Assembly (NCBI GenBank): GCA_001799845.1
Contig: MGUG01000054.1
Span: 127,393 to 191,392 of the forward strand
Length of the DNA: 64,000 bases
Source of the DNA: Elusimicrobia bacterium GWC2_64_44
Lineage (GTDB): Bacteria; Elusimicrobiota; Elusimicrobia; Elusimicrobiales; UBA9959
Direction: 5' to 3'
Shown here: positions 44,401 to 54,303 of the stretch, in pieces
Layout of the letters: every line of letters begins with the position of its first letter
Position numbering within the stretch: position 1 is the first letter of the stretch
Notes under the pieces: generated by a model
What the model was told of the DNA's origin: nothing
The model's database searches: none
Seen by the model: the letters and a program-made list of their open reading frames with translations, nothing else
Translations under genes and position numbers: made by a program

Positions 44401-45731
44401 TTACGCGCGGCGGCACTGGCGTGGGTAGCCTGACCGGCGTCGTAAAGGGCAACGGCACTTCCGCCATGAGCGCGATGACCGGTACCGCTAACCGCCTTAC
44501 CAAATGGTCCGACGCCAATACCATAGCCAACAGCATCATCTCGGACAACGGCACCACCGTAAGCTTTACGGGCGGGCTCGCGGTAACGGGGACCGGCAGT
44601 TTCACAGGGAACGTTACCATGAACGGCACCGGGAGGATCAATAACCTCGTAGACCCGGCGGCGGACCAGGACGCGGCGACCCGGAAGTACGTGGACGACC
44701 AGGTGCTGGGCGGCGCTTCTCCGGCCTGGAGCAAATACGGCAACACTGTCTCCGGCAGCAACTACATGGGCAGCAGTAACTTCGCCGACGTTATCTTTAA
44801 GACCAATGACACGCGCCGGATGGCCATTACGGCCGGCGGCGGGATACAGCTGGGCACGGGCGTTAACTTGTCCACTTTCACTTCCGCAGGGGTTCTGCAG
44901 CTAGCCGCTTCGCTGGGCGTAGCCTATGGCGGCACAGGGGCCAATACGTTCACCGCCAGCCAGCTGGTGCGCATGAACGCCGGCGGCACCGCGCTCGAGA
45001 GTTCCGGCAAGACGGTCCCGACCGGGACCATAGTGGGACACACCGATACACAGACGCTGACCAATAAGACCATGTCCACCAGTTCTTCCTGGCAGGGAGA
45101 TACGGTAGCGGTGGGCTACGGCGGCACCGGGGCTACTGCGTTCACCAACAGCCAGCTGGTACGCATGAACGCCGGCGGCACCGCGCTCGAGAGCTCCGGC
45201 AAGACGGTCCCGACCGGGACCATAGTGGGACACACCGATACACAGACGCTGACCAACAAGACCATGTCCACCGGCTCGTCCTGGGAGGGCACTGCCGTGG
45301 ATGTGGCTTACGGCGGTACCGGGGCCGCCACCGCCGCAGCAGCGCGCAGCAACCTTGTGGCCGCCAAGAGCGGGGCCAACAGCGACATTACCAGCCTCTC
45401 CGCCCTGAGTACCGCGCTCTCGGTGGGCCAGGGCGGCACCGGCGGCACTGACCAGGCCAGCGCACAGAGCGGCCTTGGGCTGGGGACCATGGCTACGCAA
45501 GGGGCCAACGCCGTAGCCATCACCGGCGGCACGATCTCCAACGTCACCAGCCTGACCTCGGCCGGAGTGCTGCGCCTGTACTCGCGCACGAAGTTGCAGC
45601 TTAACGCCATCACGCCCGCCGCCGTCGGAGAGATCTATTACTGCTCCAACTGCTCGCCGGTCAACGTCATGGTCTCCACCGGCACGGCCCAAGCCAACTT
45701 CGGGGCCATAACCGGCGGTGCGTTTCAGTAA
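41430..45731 (+). CDS. Giant tail-fibre-like exported surface protein
   Basis: 1433 residues with a signal peptide (MKKTILAACAALLLPLSAWAG) and a Ser/Thr/Gly/Ala-rich body containing at least seven copies of a YGGTGA-type motif and two of TLTNKTM, both well known in phage tail fibres. Early repeats share LIFANGTSMNTA/LIFADGTSLNTA and GNVGIGT units. A 64-residue unit is duplicated near residues 1170-1290 (see repeat entry). The C-terminus (GEIYYCSNCSPVNVMVSTG) has no S74 chaperone domain. It probably forms a long trimeric-style surface fibre; adhesion is a guess. Confidence 0.8.
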   Translation: MKKTILAACAALLLPLSAWAGDVAPGSVPGTLNYQGRLERDNAPITGPIHLYFRVYNHATANNTGGGLCGAVAQPCLWQSPEITVQAAQGIFSADLTPPLSVLSGGIKLYLEVQVESDVLQPREPLNSVAYALLAKKLEDGASVSVTTLTALNNVMLSTAAGAYLTVGTDAQSSAARVTVDGSVKILNGSLIFANGTSMNTAGVGSASNIASVSDADILADSLAGNTAASGDVLFRKASAVFMRITNSGKAGIGPTFTVDSGLNPPGGGTGVAPLLDVDGQFYVGNEGIYDRDDSEVNVKEDLVVEGGKVSGYGSTPATLANISLGETPGLITFNVGAAEKMRIHNTNSFVGIGLAAPTAMLHVLGDVRSNAGVRGGAVSVGTYAGDWTGYDNELRAQAARHLLLQQTNSYNVGIGTDAPKEKLHVRGSVRSDYGLIAATAAFSGDVRVNGTFTANSGQGNRVYLSTTTVYGDLIVTGGIGSLAGIPAYLASTQTFTGLSAFQNQVVVSSDILTLSRLGAGVSDFDFAGTKYLQVGDNKPAFANDNAMAYLVGGANADAKLNFYRGAAELGRIETQTTAYGTGLAQVLNGQTKVFTDAVYHHIQNSAVWISTGYRSTPAIFVSSFMGNVGMGTAVMDPNWRLTVDGNIRLSGALSNALIFADGTSLNTASALGSATNLSSNGDAVVQSNADLSGGGDVVLRAGALDGLILNTGGNVGIGTMFPVAKLNVRSGDLVIGAPYNPYSGDSSEDLVVAGNIAFDGEMVQRSALPVYLSKLVVSNDVYLSTTVGTRTGIGNVAPGYTLDVTGDINTSASLRTGGTARISNTGTVGSGGANATWDGVTINVNRGGTGAATFTDGGILFGNGTGAIGATAVLANGQLLIGDGTQEPTAATLTGTANQVIVTNGAGSIALSLPQNIHTTADPSFDSISVGSATLATALTVPNGGTGATTLAGIVKGNGTAAMTAVTGTLGYITYWSDANTIAAEQYASVTRGGTGVGSLTGVVKGNGTSAMSAMTGTANRLTKWSDANTIANSIISDNGTTVSFTGGLAVTGTGSFTGNVTMNGTGRINNLVDPAADQDAATRKYVDDQVLGGASPAWSKYGNTVSGSNYMGSSNFADVIFKTNDTRRMAITAGGGIQLGTGVNLSTFTSAGVLQLAASLGVAYGGTGANTFTASQLVRMNAGGTALESSGKTVPTGTIVGHTDTQTLTNKTMSTSSSWQGDTVAVGYGGTGATAFTNSQLVRMNAGGTALESSGKTVPTGTIVGHTDTQTLTNKTMSTGSSWEGTAVDVAYGGTGAATAAAARSNLVAAKSGANSDITSLSALSTALSVGQGGTGGTDQASAQSGLGLGTMATQGANAVAITGGTISNVTSLTSAGVLRLYSRTKLQLNAITPAAVGEIYYCSNCSPVNVMVSTGTAQANFGAITGGAFQ
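44949..45274 (+). repeat. Direct repeat inside the tail-fibre-like gene
   Basis: Two near-identical ~134-base copies (44949-45082 and 45141-45274) spaced 192 bases apart, differing at only a few positions. They encode SQLVRMNAGGTALESSGKTV and TLTNKTM. The near identity points to recent duplication and possible length variation by recombination. Confidence 0.9.
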
Positions 45732-45734
45732 GGT

Positions 45735-46997
45735 TTATTGAGGAACGGAGATCGCCGCCAGGGTCCTGGCGGTGGCGCCCTTGAGGGCGTTGAGAGTATT
45801 TGTAGCGTTGTCCCGGGCGGCCTGCATGGCAGCGGGATCGGTTAGAAGCTGCGCCAGCAGCGCTGCCAACTGAGGGGCGGTTTCCGCGAGGAAGCCGCCC
45901 TTCAGCTTTATAAGGGTGTCGCCGGCGTGCCGGGCGTTGCGGTAGTTAGGACCGAACAGCGCGGGCTTGCCGAACAGCGCCGGCTCCAGCAGGTTGTGCC
46001 CGCCGGTGTCGTCGAGCGTGCCGCCTACGAAGCAGACGGAGGATTTCGAGTAGAGGGCCTGCAGCAGGCCCATGGCGTCCACAACCAGGCAGTCGGTCTC
46101 GGCGGCGCCCGTGGACCAGAGAGAATACTTTACGCCGCGGGCTTTAAGCAGGGTCTCGGTCTCGCCGAGGCGCTCGGGGTGGCGGGGGACCAGGACCAGT
46201 TTGAGGGCCGGTACCGCCTTCTTCGCCTCCAGCCAGGCTTCTACCAGCACTGGCTCCTCAGGCGGATGGGTGCTGCCGGCGGTAAAGACCGGCGTGTCCC
46301 GCCAGCCGGCGGCGGTAAAAAAATCCTTAACCTGAGCGGTCCCCGCGGTCGAGATCCCCAACAGGTCGTGCTTGAGGTTGCCTGTCACGGTTACCTTGCC
46401 CTCCAGGCCGGGCAGGCGGCTGAACAGTTCGGCGTCCCGCTCGCTCTGCGCGAGGACTTTCTTCACGCCGGCGAAGGCCAGGCGGGACAGGGGCGCCAGC
46501 GCCCGGTAGAGGGCCGCCGTGCCGCCGGAGATGCGGGCGTTGACCATGAAGACGGGCACTCCGGCCAAGGCCGCCGCGTAGAGCGTGGCGGGCCAGATCT
46601 CGGTTTCCACGAGGGCCAGCAGGCGGGGGCGGGCGGCGCCGATGAACGCGGCGGCCAGCGGGTAGAAATCGAGCGGGGCCAGGCGGGCTTCCGCGCCCAG
46701 CCTGCCGGCCTCGGCGCGTCCTGCGGCGGTGGAAGAGGTGATCAGCAGCGGGGCGCCGAAGCGGGCGGCCAGCTCGGGCGCCAGGCGGGTGACCGCCTTT
46801 ACTTCGCCCATGGAGGCCGCGTGCAGCCAGACCGGGCGCTCGGCGAAGACGGGCGGCTCTAACGCGAGGCGCTCCTTCAGTTCCCCGGCCAGGGCCTTCA
46901 TCAGCGCGCGGCGGGGGGAGAGCAGGAAGAACAGCGCGTAAAGCACCGCTATGACCGGCGCGAGCAGGCTGTAGAGTAGAAGCAGCAGATGTCCCAT
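45735..46997 (-). CDS. waaA: Kdo transferase
   Basis: WaaA/KdtA adds Kdo from CMP-Kdo to lipid A precursor. It has an N-terminal membrane anchor (LLLYSLLAPVIAVLYALFFL), the catalytic-Glu block WLHAASMGEVKAV, VETEIWPATLYAAALAGVPVFMVNARIS and the C-lobe VGGTLDDTGGHNLLEPALFGKPALFGP. 420 residues. It completes the Kdo pathway encoded at 26-33 kb. Confidence 0.96.
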   Translation of the reverse strand: MGHLLLLLYSLLAPVIAVLYALFFLLSPRRALMKALAGELKERLALEPPVFAERPVWLHAASMGEVKAVTRLAPELAARFGAPLLITSSTAAGRAEAGRLGAEARLAPLDFYPLAAAFIGAARPRLLALVETEIWPATLYAAALAGVPVFMVNARISGGTAALYRALAPLSRLAFAGVKKVLAQSERDAELFSRLPGLEGKVTVTGNLKHDLLGISTAGTAQVKDFFTAAGWRDTPVFTAGSTHPPEEPVLVEAWLEAKKAVPALKLVLVPRHPERLGETETLLKARGVKYSLWSTGAAETDCLVVDAMGLLQALYSKSSVCFVGGTLDDTGGHNLLEPALFGKPALFGPNYRNARHAGDTLIKLKGGFLAETAPQLAALLAQLLTDPAAMQAARDNATNTLNALKGATARTLAAISVPQ

Positions 46998-47004
46998 CGG
47001 GGAA

Positions 47005-47631
47005 TTACTTCTTGGCGGCGGCTTTCTTTTTTTTCTTGGAAAGCCAGGGCAGGGCGAAGACGGCTGAGTATTTAGGGGTGAAGGCGCCCGTGTCGAAGGA
47101 GACCCCGATCTTGGCGGCCTCCAGGCGCTCGCAGAGGCCCTTGATGAGCTCGTTCTCGAAGAGCGGCACGGCCGTGGACTCCTGGGGCGGCAGCTCCGGC
47201 TCGGGGGTTGAGGCGATGTAGACGGCGGGGCCGAACTCGAAACCCTCCGGCTCCGCCTCGCGCATGGCCAGGTCGGCCGTCACGCTGACGGCGGTCTGCA
47301 TGAAGACCTGCGCGGCTATGCGCGCGAGGAATTTGTGGGTGTCGTCGGGCGGGTTGGCGAGCTTGTCCTCGAAGGATTTACCCAGCGTCAGGATGCCGAT
47401 GGTGACCGGGTGTTTGGAGTCTCCGCTGATGCGCGCCGCGGTCTCGTCCTCGGCGGGGAGGTACTCGAAGACCACGGCGGGCTCCAAGGCGGCGGCGAGC
47501 GAGGCGGCGTGCTCGCGCACGGAGGACTCGTCGGGCAGGCCGATGGCGGCGAGGTCGAGCTTGTGCTTGCGCGCCTTGCGCAGCACCTCGTAGGAGTAGA
47601 CCGGGATCTTGAACTTCTTTATCTTCCTCAT
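47005..47631 (-). CDS. Hypothetical protein between secF and waaA
   Basis: A 208-residue soluble protein I cannot name. It begins KIKKFKIPVYSYEVLRKARKHKLD and ends with a Lys-rich tail (KKKKKAAAKK). The middle (VTIGILTLGKSFEDKL...FMQTAVSVTADLAMREAE) faintly recalls the activation domain of cobalamin-dependent methionine synthase, but too weakly to claim. It is probably co-transcribed with secDF and waaA. Confidence 0.65.
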   Translation of the reverse strand: MRKIKKFKIPVYSYEVLRKARKHKLDLAAIGLPDESSVREHAASLAAALEPAVVFEYLPAEDETAARISGDSKHPVTIGILTLGKSFEDKLANPPDDTHKFLARIAAQVFMQTAVSVTADLAMREAEPEGFEFGPAVYIASTPEPELPPQESTAVPLFENELIKGLCERLEAAKIGVSFDTGAFTPKYSAVFALPWLSKKKKKAAAKK

Positions 47632-47651
47632 GCCGCCTTTCCGCTAAGTAG

Positions 47652-48542
47652 TTACTTGCCCTTGTTCTCCCACTGGTAGACCAGCGGGGTAGCTATCGCT
47701 ATGGTGGAGTAGGTGCCGAAGATGGAGCCTACCAGCATGCAGAAGGCGAAGTTGTTGATGACCTCGCCGCCGAAGAAGAACAGCACCGCCACCACGGTCA
47801 GCACGGTGAGGTTGGTCAGCAGCGTGCGCGACAGGGTCTCGTTGATGCTGGTGTTGACCAGCTTGCCGAGCGCCATCTTCGGGAACATGCGGATGTTCTC
47901 GCGCATGCGGTCGAAGATGACGATGGTGTCGTTGATGGAGTAGCCGGCGATGGTCAGCAGGGCGGCCACTATCACCAGGTCTATCTCGCGGTTGGTGATG
48001 GACATGGCGCCAGCGGCCACGAACACGTCGTGCAGCAGCGCCACTACGCCGGCCGCGCCCCAGACGGGGTTGGAGAACCGGAACGCGACATAGACGATGA
48101 TGCCGAACAGCGACAGCACGAAGGCGAACAGGGCCTTCTTGGCCAGGTCGCGGCCCACCACGGGCCCCACGTAGTCGCGCTTCTCCTCGGTATAGGCGTT
48201 GCCCGGGAAGCTGGTTTTGAAGCCCGCCAGCATCTTGTCGGCGATCTCGTTGACGTTCTCCTGGGTGCCCTTCACCTTGAGCTGGTAGGCGTTGCGCCCG
48301 GTGAAGCTCTGGATCGTGGTCTCAAGGCCGGCCGTGGTCATGGCCTCGCGCACCTGCGCGGTGGTCACGGGCGCCTCGAATTTCACCTGCAGCAGCGTGC
48401 CGCCGGTGAAGTCGAGGCCGAGGTTCAGGCCTTTTACCGCCATGGACGCCGCGCCGGCGGCTATCAGCAGGGCAGAGAAGCCGAAGAACATGAACCGCTT
48501 GCTGATGAAGTCGATGTTAGTCTTTTTTATCAGTACCATCAT
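47652..48542 (-). CDS. secF: Protein translocase subunit SecF
   Basis: SecF, partner of SecD in proton-driven completion of Sec export. The first membrane helix is followed by GLNLGLDFTGGTLLQVKF; the C-terminal membrane block has VIVAALLTIAGYSINDTIVIFDRMREN. It overlaps the secD stop by 4 bases. Normal length (296). Confidence 0.97.
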   Translation of the reverse strand: MMVLIKKTNIDFISKRFMFFGFSALLIAAGAASMAVKGLNLGLDFTGGTLLQVKFEAPVTTAQVREAMTTAGLETTIQSFTGRNAYQLKVKGTQENVNEIADKMLAGFKTSFPGNAYTEEKRDYVGPVVGRDLAKKALFAFVLSLFGIIVYVAFRFSNPVWGAAGVVALLHDVFVAAGAMSITNREIDLVIVAALLTIAGYSINDTIVIFDRMRENIRMFPKMALGKLVNTSINETLSRTLLTNLTVLTVVAVLFFFGGEVINNFAFCMLVGSIFGTYSTIAIATPLVYQWENKGK

Positions 48543-49972
48543 ATGCTGAGCTCCTTGGGGTTGGACGTGAGCCAGAATTCATAGATGGCCCTGGTCACGA
48601 AGACGGAGGTGAACATACCGACCAGCAGACCGATGGTCAGCGTGACGGCGAAGCCCTTGACCGGGCCCGAGCCGAACTGGAACAGGAAGATGGCCGCGAT
48701 CCAGGTGGTCACGTTGGAGTCCAGGATGGCGCTCCAGGCCTTGTCGTAAGAGGTGGGGATAATCATTGCCACCGGTTTGGACAGTGCCAGTTCTTCGCGC
48801 ATGCGCTCGAGTATCAGCACGTTCGCGTCGATAGCCATTGCGAGCGACAGGATGATGCCGGCGATGCCGGGCAGCGTCAGCGTGGCGCCGAAGTAAGCCA
48901 TCGCGGCGGAGAGGAACACGAAGTTCAGCGCCAGCGCGATGTCGGCCACGAAGCCGCCCGCGCGGTAGTAGACCAGCATGAAGGCGATGACGAAGATGAA
49001 GCCGATGCCGGCGGCCGAGAGACCCTTATTGATGGAGTCTTCGCCGAGGCCGGGGCCCACCACGCGCTTCTCGATGATGTTGACCGGGGCGGGCAGGGCG
49101 CCGGCGCGCAGGATGATGGCCAGGTTGCGGGCCTCTTCCATGGTGAAGGAGCCTTCTATGACGCCCGAGCCGCCGCCGATGCGGCTCTTGATGACGGGCG
49201 CGGAGTGCACCACGTCGTCGAGCACGATGGCCAGGAACTTGTTGACGTTGGCGCCGGTGAAGTTCTCGAACAGCTTGCCGCCTTCCTTGTTGAAGGTAAA
49301 GCCGATGCTGGGGGTGCCGAACTGCTGGTCGGTCTCCACCCGGGCGCTCTCGAGGTAGGCGCCGGTCACGGGCACTTCGTTGAAGAGCACGTAGTAGCGG
49401 GCCTTGTCGCCTTCGGGGCCGGGGGCGGCCTTGCGCAGGATCGTTCCCTTGGGCATGAGCTTGGCGATCTCGGGCAGCAGCACGCCGTTCTTGCCGAAGG
49501 GGGGCTCGGTCAGGCCGTCCACCTTGGAGAGCACGGCCTGGGCCTCGTTGGAGGTGTCCACCAGGCGGAACTCGAGGAGGGCGGTCTTGCCGATGAGGTT
49601 CTCGGCCTCTTCGGTGTTGGAGATGCCGGGGAGGTCCACGGAGATCCAGCGCTCGCCCTGGCGGGAGATCGGGGTTTCGCCGACGCCGTACTGGTCGACG
49701 CGGTTGCGGATGATCTCGATGGCGCGGGTCATGGCGTCGTTGAGCTTTTCCTTCTTCTCGAGCTTTTCAACGTCGAGCTCGAGCAGCAGGTGCGTGCCGC
49801 CGCGCAGGTCGAGGCCGAGGTTCAGGATGCGCTTGGGGCGCAGGCGCATGGCCTCGGTCTTGGCGCGGTCGTCGGCGGTCTTGGTGTACCACTCGACGCT
49901 GGGATACAGCAGCCAGACGGCAAGGATAAGCAGGCCAAGGACCGTGCCTATTTTCCAGTGTAATTTGTTCAT
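48539..49972 (-). CDS. secD: Protein translocase subunit SecD
   Basis: SecD with the signature LNLGLDLRGGTHLLLELDVE, P1 head domain (VDQYGVGETPISRQGERWISVDLPG) and six-helix membrane block (GIAGIILSLAMAIDANVLILERMREEL). 477 residues. It forms the SecDF-YajC complex with its neighbours. Confidence 0.98.
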   Translation of the reverse strand: MNKLHWKIGTVLGLLILAVWLLYPSVEWYTKTADDRAKTEAMRLRPKRILNLGLDLRGGTHLLLELDVEKLEKKEKLNDAMTRAIEIIRNRVDQYGVGETPISRQGERWISVDLPGISNTEEAENLIGKTALLEFRLVDTSNEAQAVLSKVDGLTEPPFGKNGVLLPEIAKLMPKGTILRKAAPGPEGDKARYYVLFNEVPVTGAYLESARVETDQQFGTPSIGFTFNKEGGKLFENFTGANVNKFLAIVLDDVVHSAPVIKSRIGGGSGVIEGSFTMEEARNLAIILRAGALPAPVNIIEKRVVGPGLGEDSINKGLSAAGIGFIFVIAFMLVYYRAGGFVADIALALNFVFLSAAMAYFGATLTLPGIAGIILSLAMAIDANVLILERMREELALSKPVAMIIPTSYDKAWSAILDSNVTTWIAAIFLFQFGSGPVKGFAVTLTIGLLVGMFTSVFVTRAIYEFWLTSNPKELSI

Positions 49973-49990
49973 GTCCTATTGCTCCTTGAG

Positions 49991-50266
49991 TTACTTTGCC
50001 TGATTCAGAACCGCGCCGATCGCGCTGCGGGTGAAGAGGGCTTTTACGCCCTCGGCGATGCGGACTTCCACTTCTTCGCCTTTCACGGCAGTGATGACGC
50101 CTATCATTCCGCCGCGGGTGACTACCTTGTCGCCCGCTTTAAGGGCTTCAAGCATCTGCTTGGTCTCTTTCAGTTGTTTCTGCTGGGGGCGGATGAGCAG
50201 GAAATAGAAAATGATGGCTACGGCTATAAAGGGGACGAGCTGCATGAAGGCTGCGTTGTTGTTCAT
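49991..50266 (-). CDS. yajC: Sec translocon accessory subunit YajC
   Basis: A 91-residue protein with one membrane helix (LVPFIAVAIIFYFLLIRPQQKQLKE) followed by the conserved LKAGDKVVTRGGMIGVITAV region. It sits 18 bases before secD and after tgt, the classical gene order. Confidence 0.95.
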   Translation of the reverse strand: MNNNAAFMQLVPFIAVAIIFYFLLIRPQQKQLKETKQMLEALKAGDKVVTRGGMIGVITAVKGEEVEVRIAEGVKALFTRSAIGAVLNQAK

Positions 50267-50350
50267 TGTTCCTCCGTCGGCTGTTGCGGTAAATATTCTA
50301 ACAAATTTTAAGTATTAATAATAATTAACGGTTTCCGGAGCTGTGTTGGC

Positions 50351-50541
50351 GCTCGACCGGGCCCTCCGCTCGCTCATAAGCGGCCGTGGCAGAAGAGGGC
50401 CTGCGGTCCTCCGCCGGCAAAGAACTCGTCGCGCACACAGTGCGCTCCTCAAACATTCTTTGCCGCCGCCTTAATGATAGGCGGTCCGCTCCGGACCTTG
50501 GCCCTACGGCCTAAAATCGCTCACGGAGGGCCCGGTCGAGC
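50351..50541 (-). repeat. Structured intergenic element E4 (type I copy)
   Basis: A 191-base element closed by a perfect 18-bp inverted repeat (50351-50368 with 50524-50541), in reverse orientation to E3. The core is nearly identical to E3, but the outer stem has a different sequence, P2 is GGCCGT/ACGGCC (50382-50387 and 50506-50511) instead of GTGCGC/GCGCAC, and the hairpin stem is GGCAAAGAA/TTCTTTGCC (50416-50424 and 50456-50464). Pairing is kept in each case. It lies 5 bases after the tgt stop and upstream of yajC. Confidence 0.8.
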
Positions 50542-50546
50542 GGCGG

Positions 50547-52124
<1,578 letters not shown>

Positions 52125-53171
52125 TTAACATATGAACATGGAGTCGCCGTAGGAGTAGAAGCGGTATTTTTCTTTGACCGCTTCGGAGTAGGCTTTGAAG
52201 AGGAGGTCACGGCCGGCGAAGGCGGCGGTCATGTAGAGGGGGGCGGAGTCGGGGACGTGCAGGTTAGTGATGAAGCCGCCCGCGACCTTGAACTTGTAGC
52301 CGGGCTTGATGAAGAGGCCCGCCCTGCCCGAGCCGGCCCGGACGGCGCCGCCCTCGTCGGAGAAGGTCTCGAGCGTACGCATGGAAGAGGTGCCTACCGC
52401 TATGACGCGGCCGCCGGCGGCGCGATGGGCGTTGATGAGGGCGGCCGTCTCTTCCGGGATCGAACAGGTCTCCTCCATCATGATATGGGAGGCGGGATCC
52501 TCGGAGCGCACCGGCTTGAAGGTGCCCCAGCCGATATGCAGCATGACGAAGGCTTTTTTGATGCCCGCCGCGTCGAGGCGGGCGAACAGGTCCGGCGTGA
52601 AGTGGAAGCCCGCCGTGTGGGCCGCAATGGAGCCCGCCTCGGCCGCGTAGACTGTCTGGTACTTTTCCTCGTCGGCGGGGGCCTCCGCGCCGCGGCGCTT
52701 GCGCGCGTTGAGGATATACTGCGGCAGCGGCACGGCCCCGTTGGCGGCGAGGTAAGCCTCGTCCACCGGGACCGAAAAGCGGAAGGAGTAGCTCCCGTCG
52801 GGGTTGCGGCCCAGGCATTCGGCCGCAGCACCCCCGGCACAGAGCAGCGTAGCCCCCGGCTGGATCTTGCGGCACAGGCCGGTCCAGAGGGTGTGGTCCG
52901 GGCCGGAGGGGGCCATCAGGAGTATCTCCGATTTGCCGCCGGTGGGCTTGGCGGCCGCCAGGCGCGCCTTCCAGACCTTGCTGCGGTTGAGCACCAGCAG
53001 GTCGCGCGGCCCCAGCAGCCCGGCCAGGCCGCTGAAGCGGTGGTGAGAAAGTTTTCCGCCGGAGCGGTCGACCGCCAGCAGGCGCGACGAATCGCGCGGC
53101 TCGGCGGGGCGGTCGGCTATCAGCGGCTCTATGTCGAGCGCGGAGAATTCTTTAAGGGCTTCTTCACTCAT
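52125..53171 (-). CDS. queA: S-adenosylmethionine:tRNA ribosyltransferase-isomerase
   Basis: QueA builds epoxyqueuosine from preQ1-tRNA. Motifs: LNRSKVWKARL, AAHTAGFHFTPDLFARLDAAGI, HIGWGTFKPV, VGTSSMRTLE and FITNLHVPDSAPLYMTAAFAG. 348 residues. The N-terminal substrate motif of the family (DYxLPExLIA) is weakened to SALDIEPLIADRPAEPRDSSRLL, a normal variation. Confidence 0.96.
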   Translation of the reverse strand: MSEEALKEFSALDIEPLIADRPAEPRDSSRLLAVDRSGGKLSHHRFSGLAGLLGPRDLLVLNRSKVWKARLAAAKPTGGKSEILLMAPSGPDHTLWTGLCRKIQPGATLLCAGGAAAECLGRNPDGSYSFRFSVPVDEAYLAANGAVPLPQYILNARKRRGAEAPADEEKYQTVYAAEAGSIAAHTAGFHFTPDLFARLDAAGIKKAFVMLHIGWGTFKPVRSEDPASHIMMEETCSIPEETAALINAHRAAGGRVIAVGTSSMRTLETFSDEGGAVRAGSGRAGLFIKPGYKFKVAGGFITNLHVPDSAPLYMTAAFAGRDLLFKAYSEAVKEKYRFYSYGDSMFIC

Positions 53172-54297
53172 GATCTAGTATGGCGGCGCCGGGGTAATAG
53201 TGGCGGAGTATCTTTTTATACGGCCGGCCTTTCATCGCCATGTACTTGGCTCCTTCCTGGCACATGCCCACGCCGTGGCCCCAACCCCGTCCCGCCAGCT
53301 CAAAGCCGCCCTTAACGGGCGTAATGGAAGTGATGTAAACGCTGCGGAACTCGAAGGTGCCGAAGCGCTTGCGCATCTCGGTGGCCTGCACGGTCTTGGA
53401 GCCTTTGTCGGTGCCGACCAGGAACGAGACCGCCCGCCCCGAGCGGTCCTTCTTATGGATCCGCAGGCTCTTCACCTTCAGCGCGGTGGAACCGGCCGCC
53501 TGGATGTATTTCAACAGCTCCGAAGAGGCCAGGTAATACTCCCAGCGGTAGTGGCGGGAGGGGGAACAGAACGGATCGGGCGCGCCGTAAAGGGGCTTGA
53601 TGATATCCTCGCCCCAGGCCGAGCGCACGCTGGCCGTGTGGCCGCCGCAGCAGGCGTGAAAGAAAGCGGAGACCAGCTTTCCTTTATATTTAAGCACTTC
53701 GCCGCGCGTAGAGTTCACCGCCTCTATGATCCTCGGGCTGATCTTGGCGGTGCCCTTGTAGACCTGCATCTCCACGCCGTCGGTCACGTCGTAATCGCGG
53801 GCCGGGTTGATATAGCGCAGGGCGTAGGTGCGAGAGGCCACGGCCTGGGCCTTCAGCGCCTCGAGCGGCCAGTCCGGGCTCATCTCCGAAGGCAGCACGC
53901 CCTGGAGGTAGTCCTCCAGGGACAGATATTCGATGATGTCCAGCTTGCCTTCCGGCGTGGCGCGCAGCAGGATGTCTCCCTTGTAAAGATTGCCGCCCAG
54001 GCGGATGCGCTCCTGTCCGTCGGCGGCCAGCAGCTTGATGGGGGAAGAGAGGGCCTGCCCCGCCACGGCTATGCCGCGCCCGTCGGCCTTGACCTCGTAG
54101 GAGGCGTCGGCCAGCAGCATGTACTTCTGCCCGCTCTTGACCTCCTGCACGTAGAGCTTGGCCGAGGTTTTGAGCTTGAGCGCCGGCGAGTTGCGGGAGA
54201 TGGCCACCCGGATCTGCGGCTGCGCGCCCAAGCCGTCGGCCGCCGCCGCGGGCGCGGGGGAGCAAAGCAGGAAGAGCAGCGCGGGAAGCAGTTTCAT
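53164..54297 (-). CDS. SpoIID/LytB domain exported protein
   Basis: Signal peptide (MKLLPALLFLLCSPAPAAAA), then a SpoIID domain: EYLSLEDYLQGVLPSEMSPDWPLEALKAQAVASRTYALR, HACCGGHTASVRSAWG and GRGWGHGVGMCQEGAKYMA. Bacillus SpoIID cleaves peptidoglycan glycan strands lacking stem peptides; non-sporulating relatives are thought to act on cell walls. It overlaps queA by 8 bases. Confidence 0.92.
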   Translation of the reverse strand: MKLLPALLFLLCSPAPAAAADGLGAQPQIRVAISRNSPALKLKTSAKLYVQEVKSGQKYMLLADASYEVKADGRGIAVAGQALSSPIKLLAADGQERIRLGGNLYKGDILLRATPEGKLDIIEYLSLEDYLQGVLPSEMSPDWPLEALKAQAVASRTYALRYINPARDYDVTDGVEMQVYKGTAKISPRIIEAVNSTRGEVLKYKGKLVSAFFHACCGGHTASVRSAWGEDIIKPLYGAPDPFCSPSRHYRWEYYLASSELLKYIQAAGSTALKVKSLRIHKKDRSGRAVSFLVGTDKGSKTVQATEMRKRFGTFEFRSVYITSITPVKGGFELAGRGWGHGVGMCQEGAKYMAMKGRPYKKILRHYYPGAAILDHE

Positions 54298-54303
54298 CCG
54301 TGG

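Noticed and set aside
44949-45274. CRISPR-like or satellite repeat
   Set aside because: Only two copies, in frame and coding; it is a protein-level repeat of the tail-fibre-like gene.
47005-47631. Methionine synthase activation-domain protein
   Set aside because: Only a short stretch resembles that domain; I left it as hypothetical.
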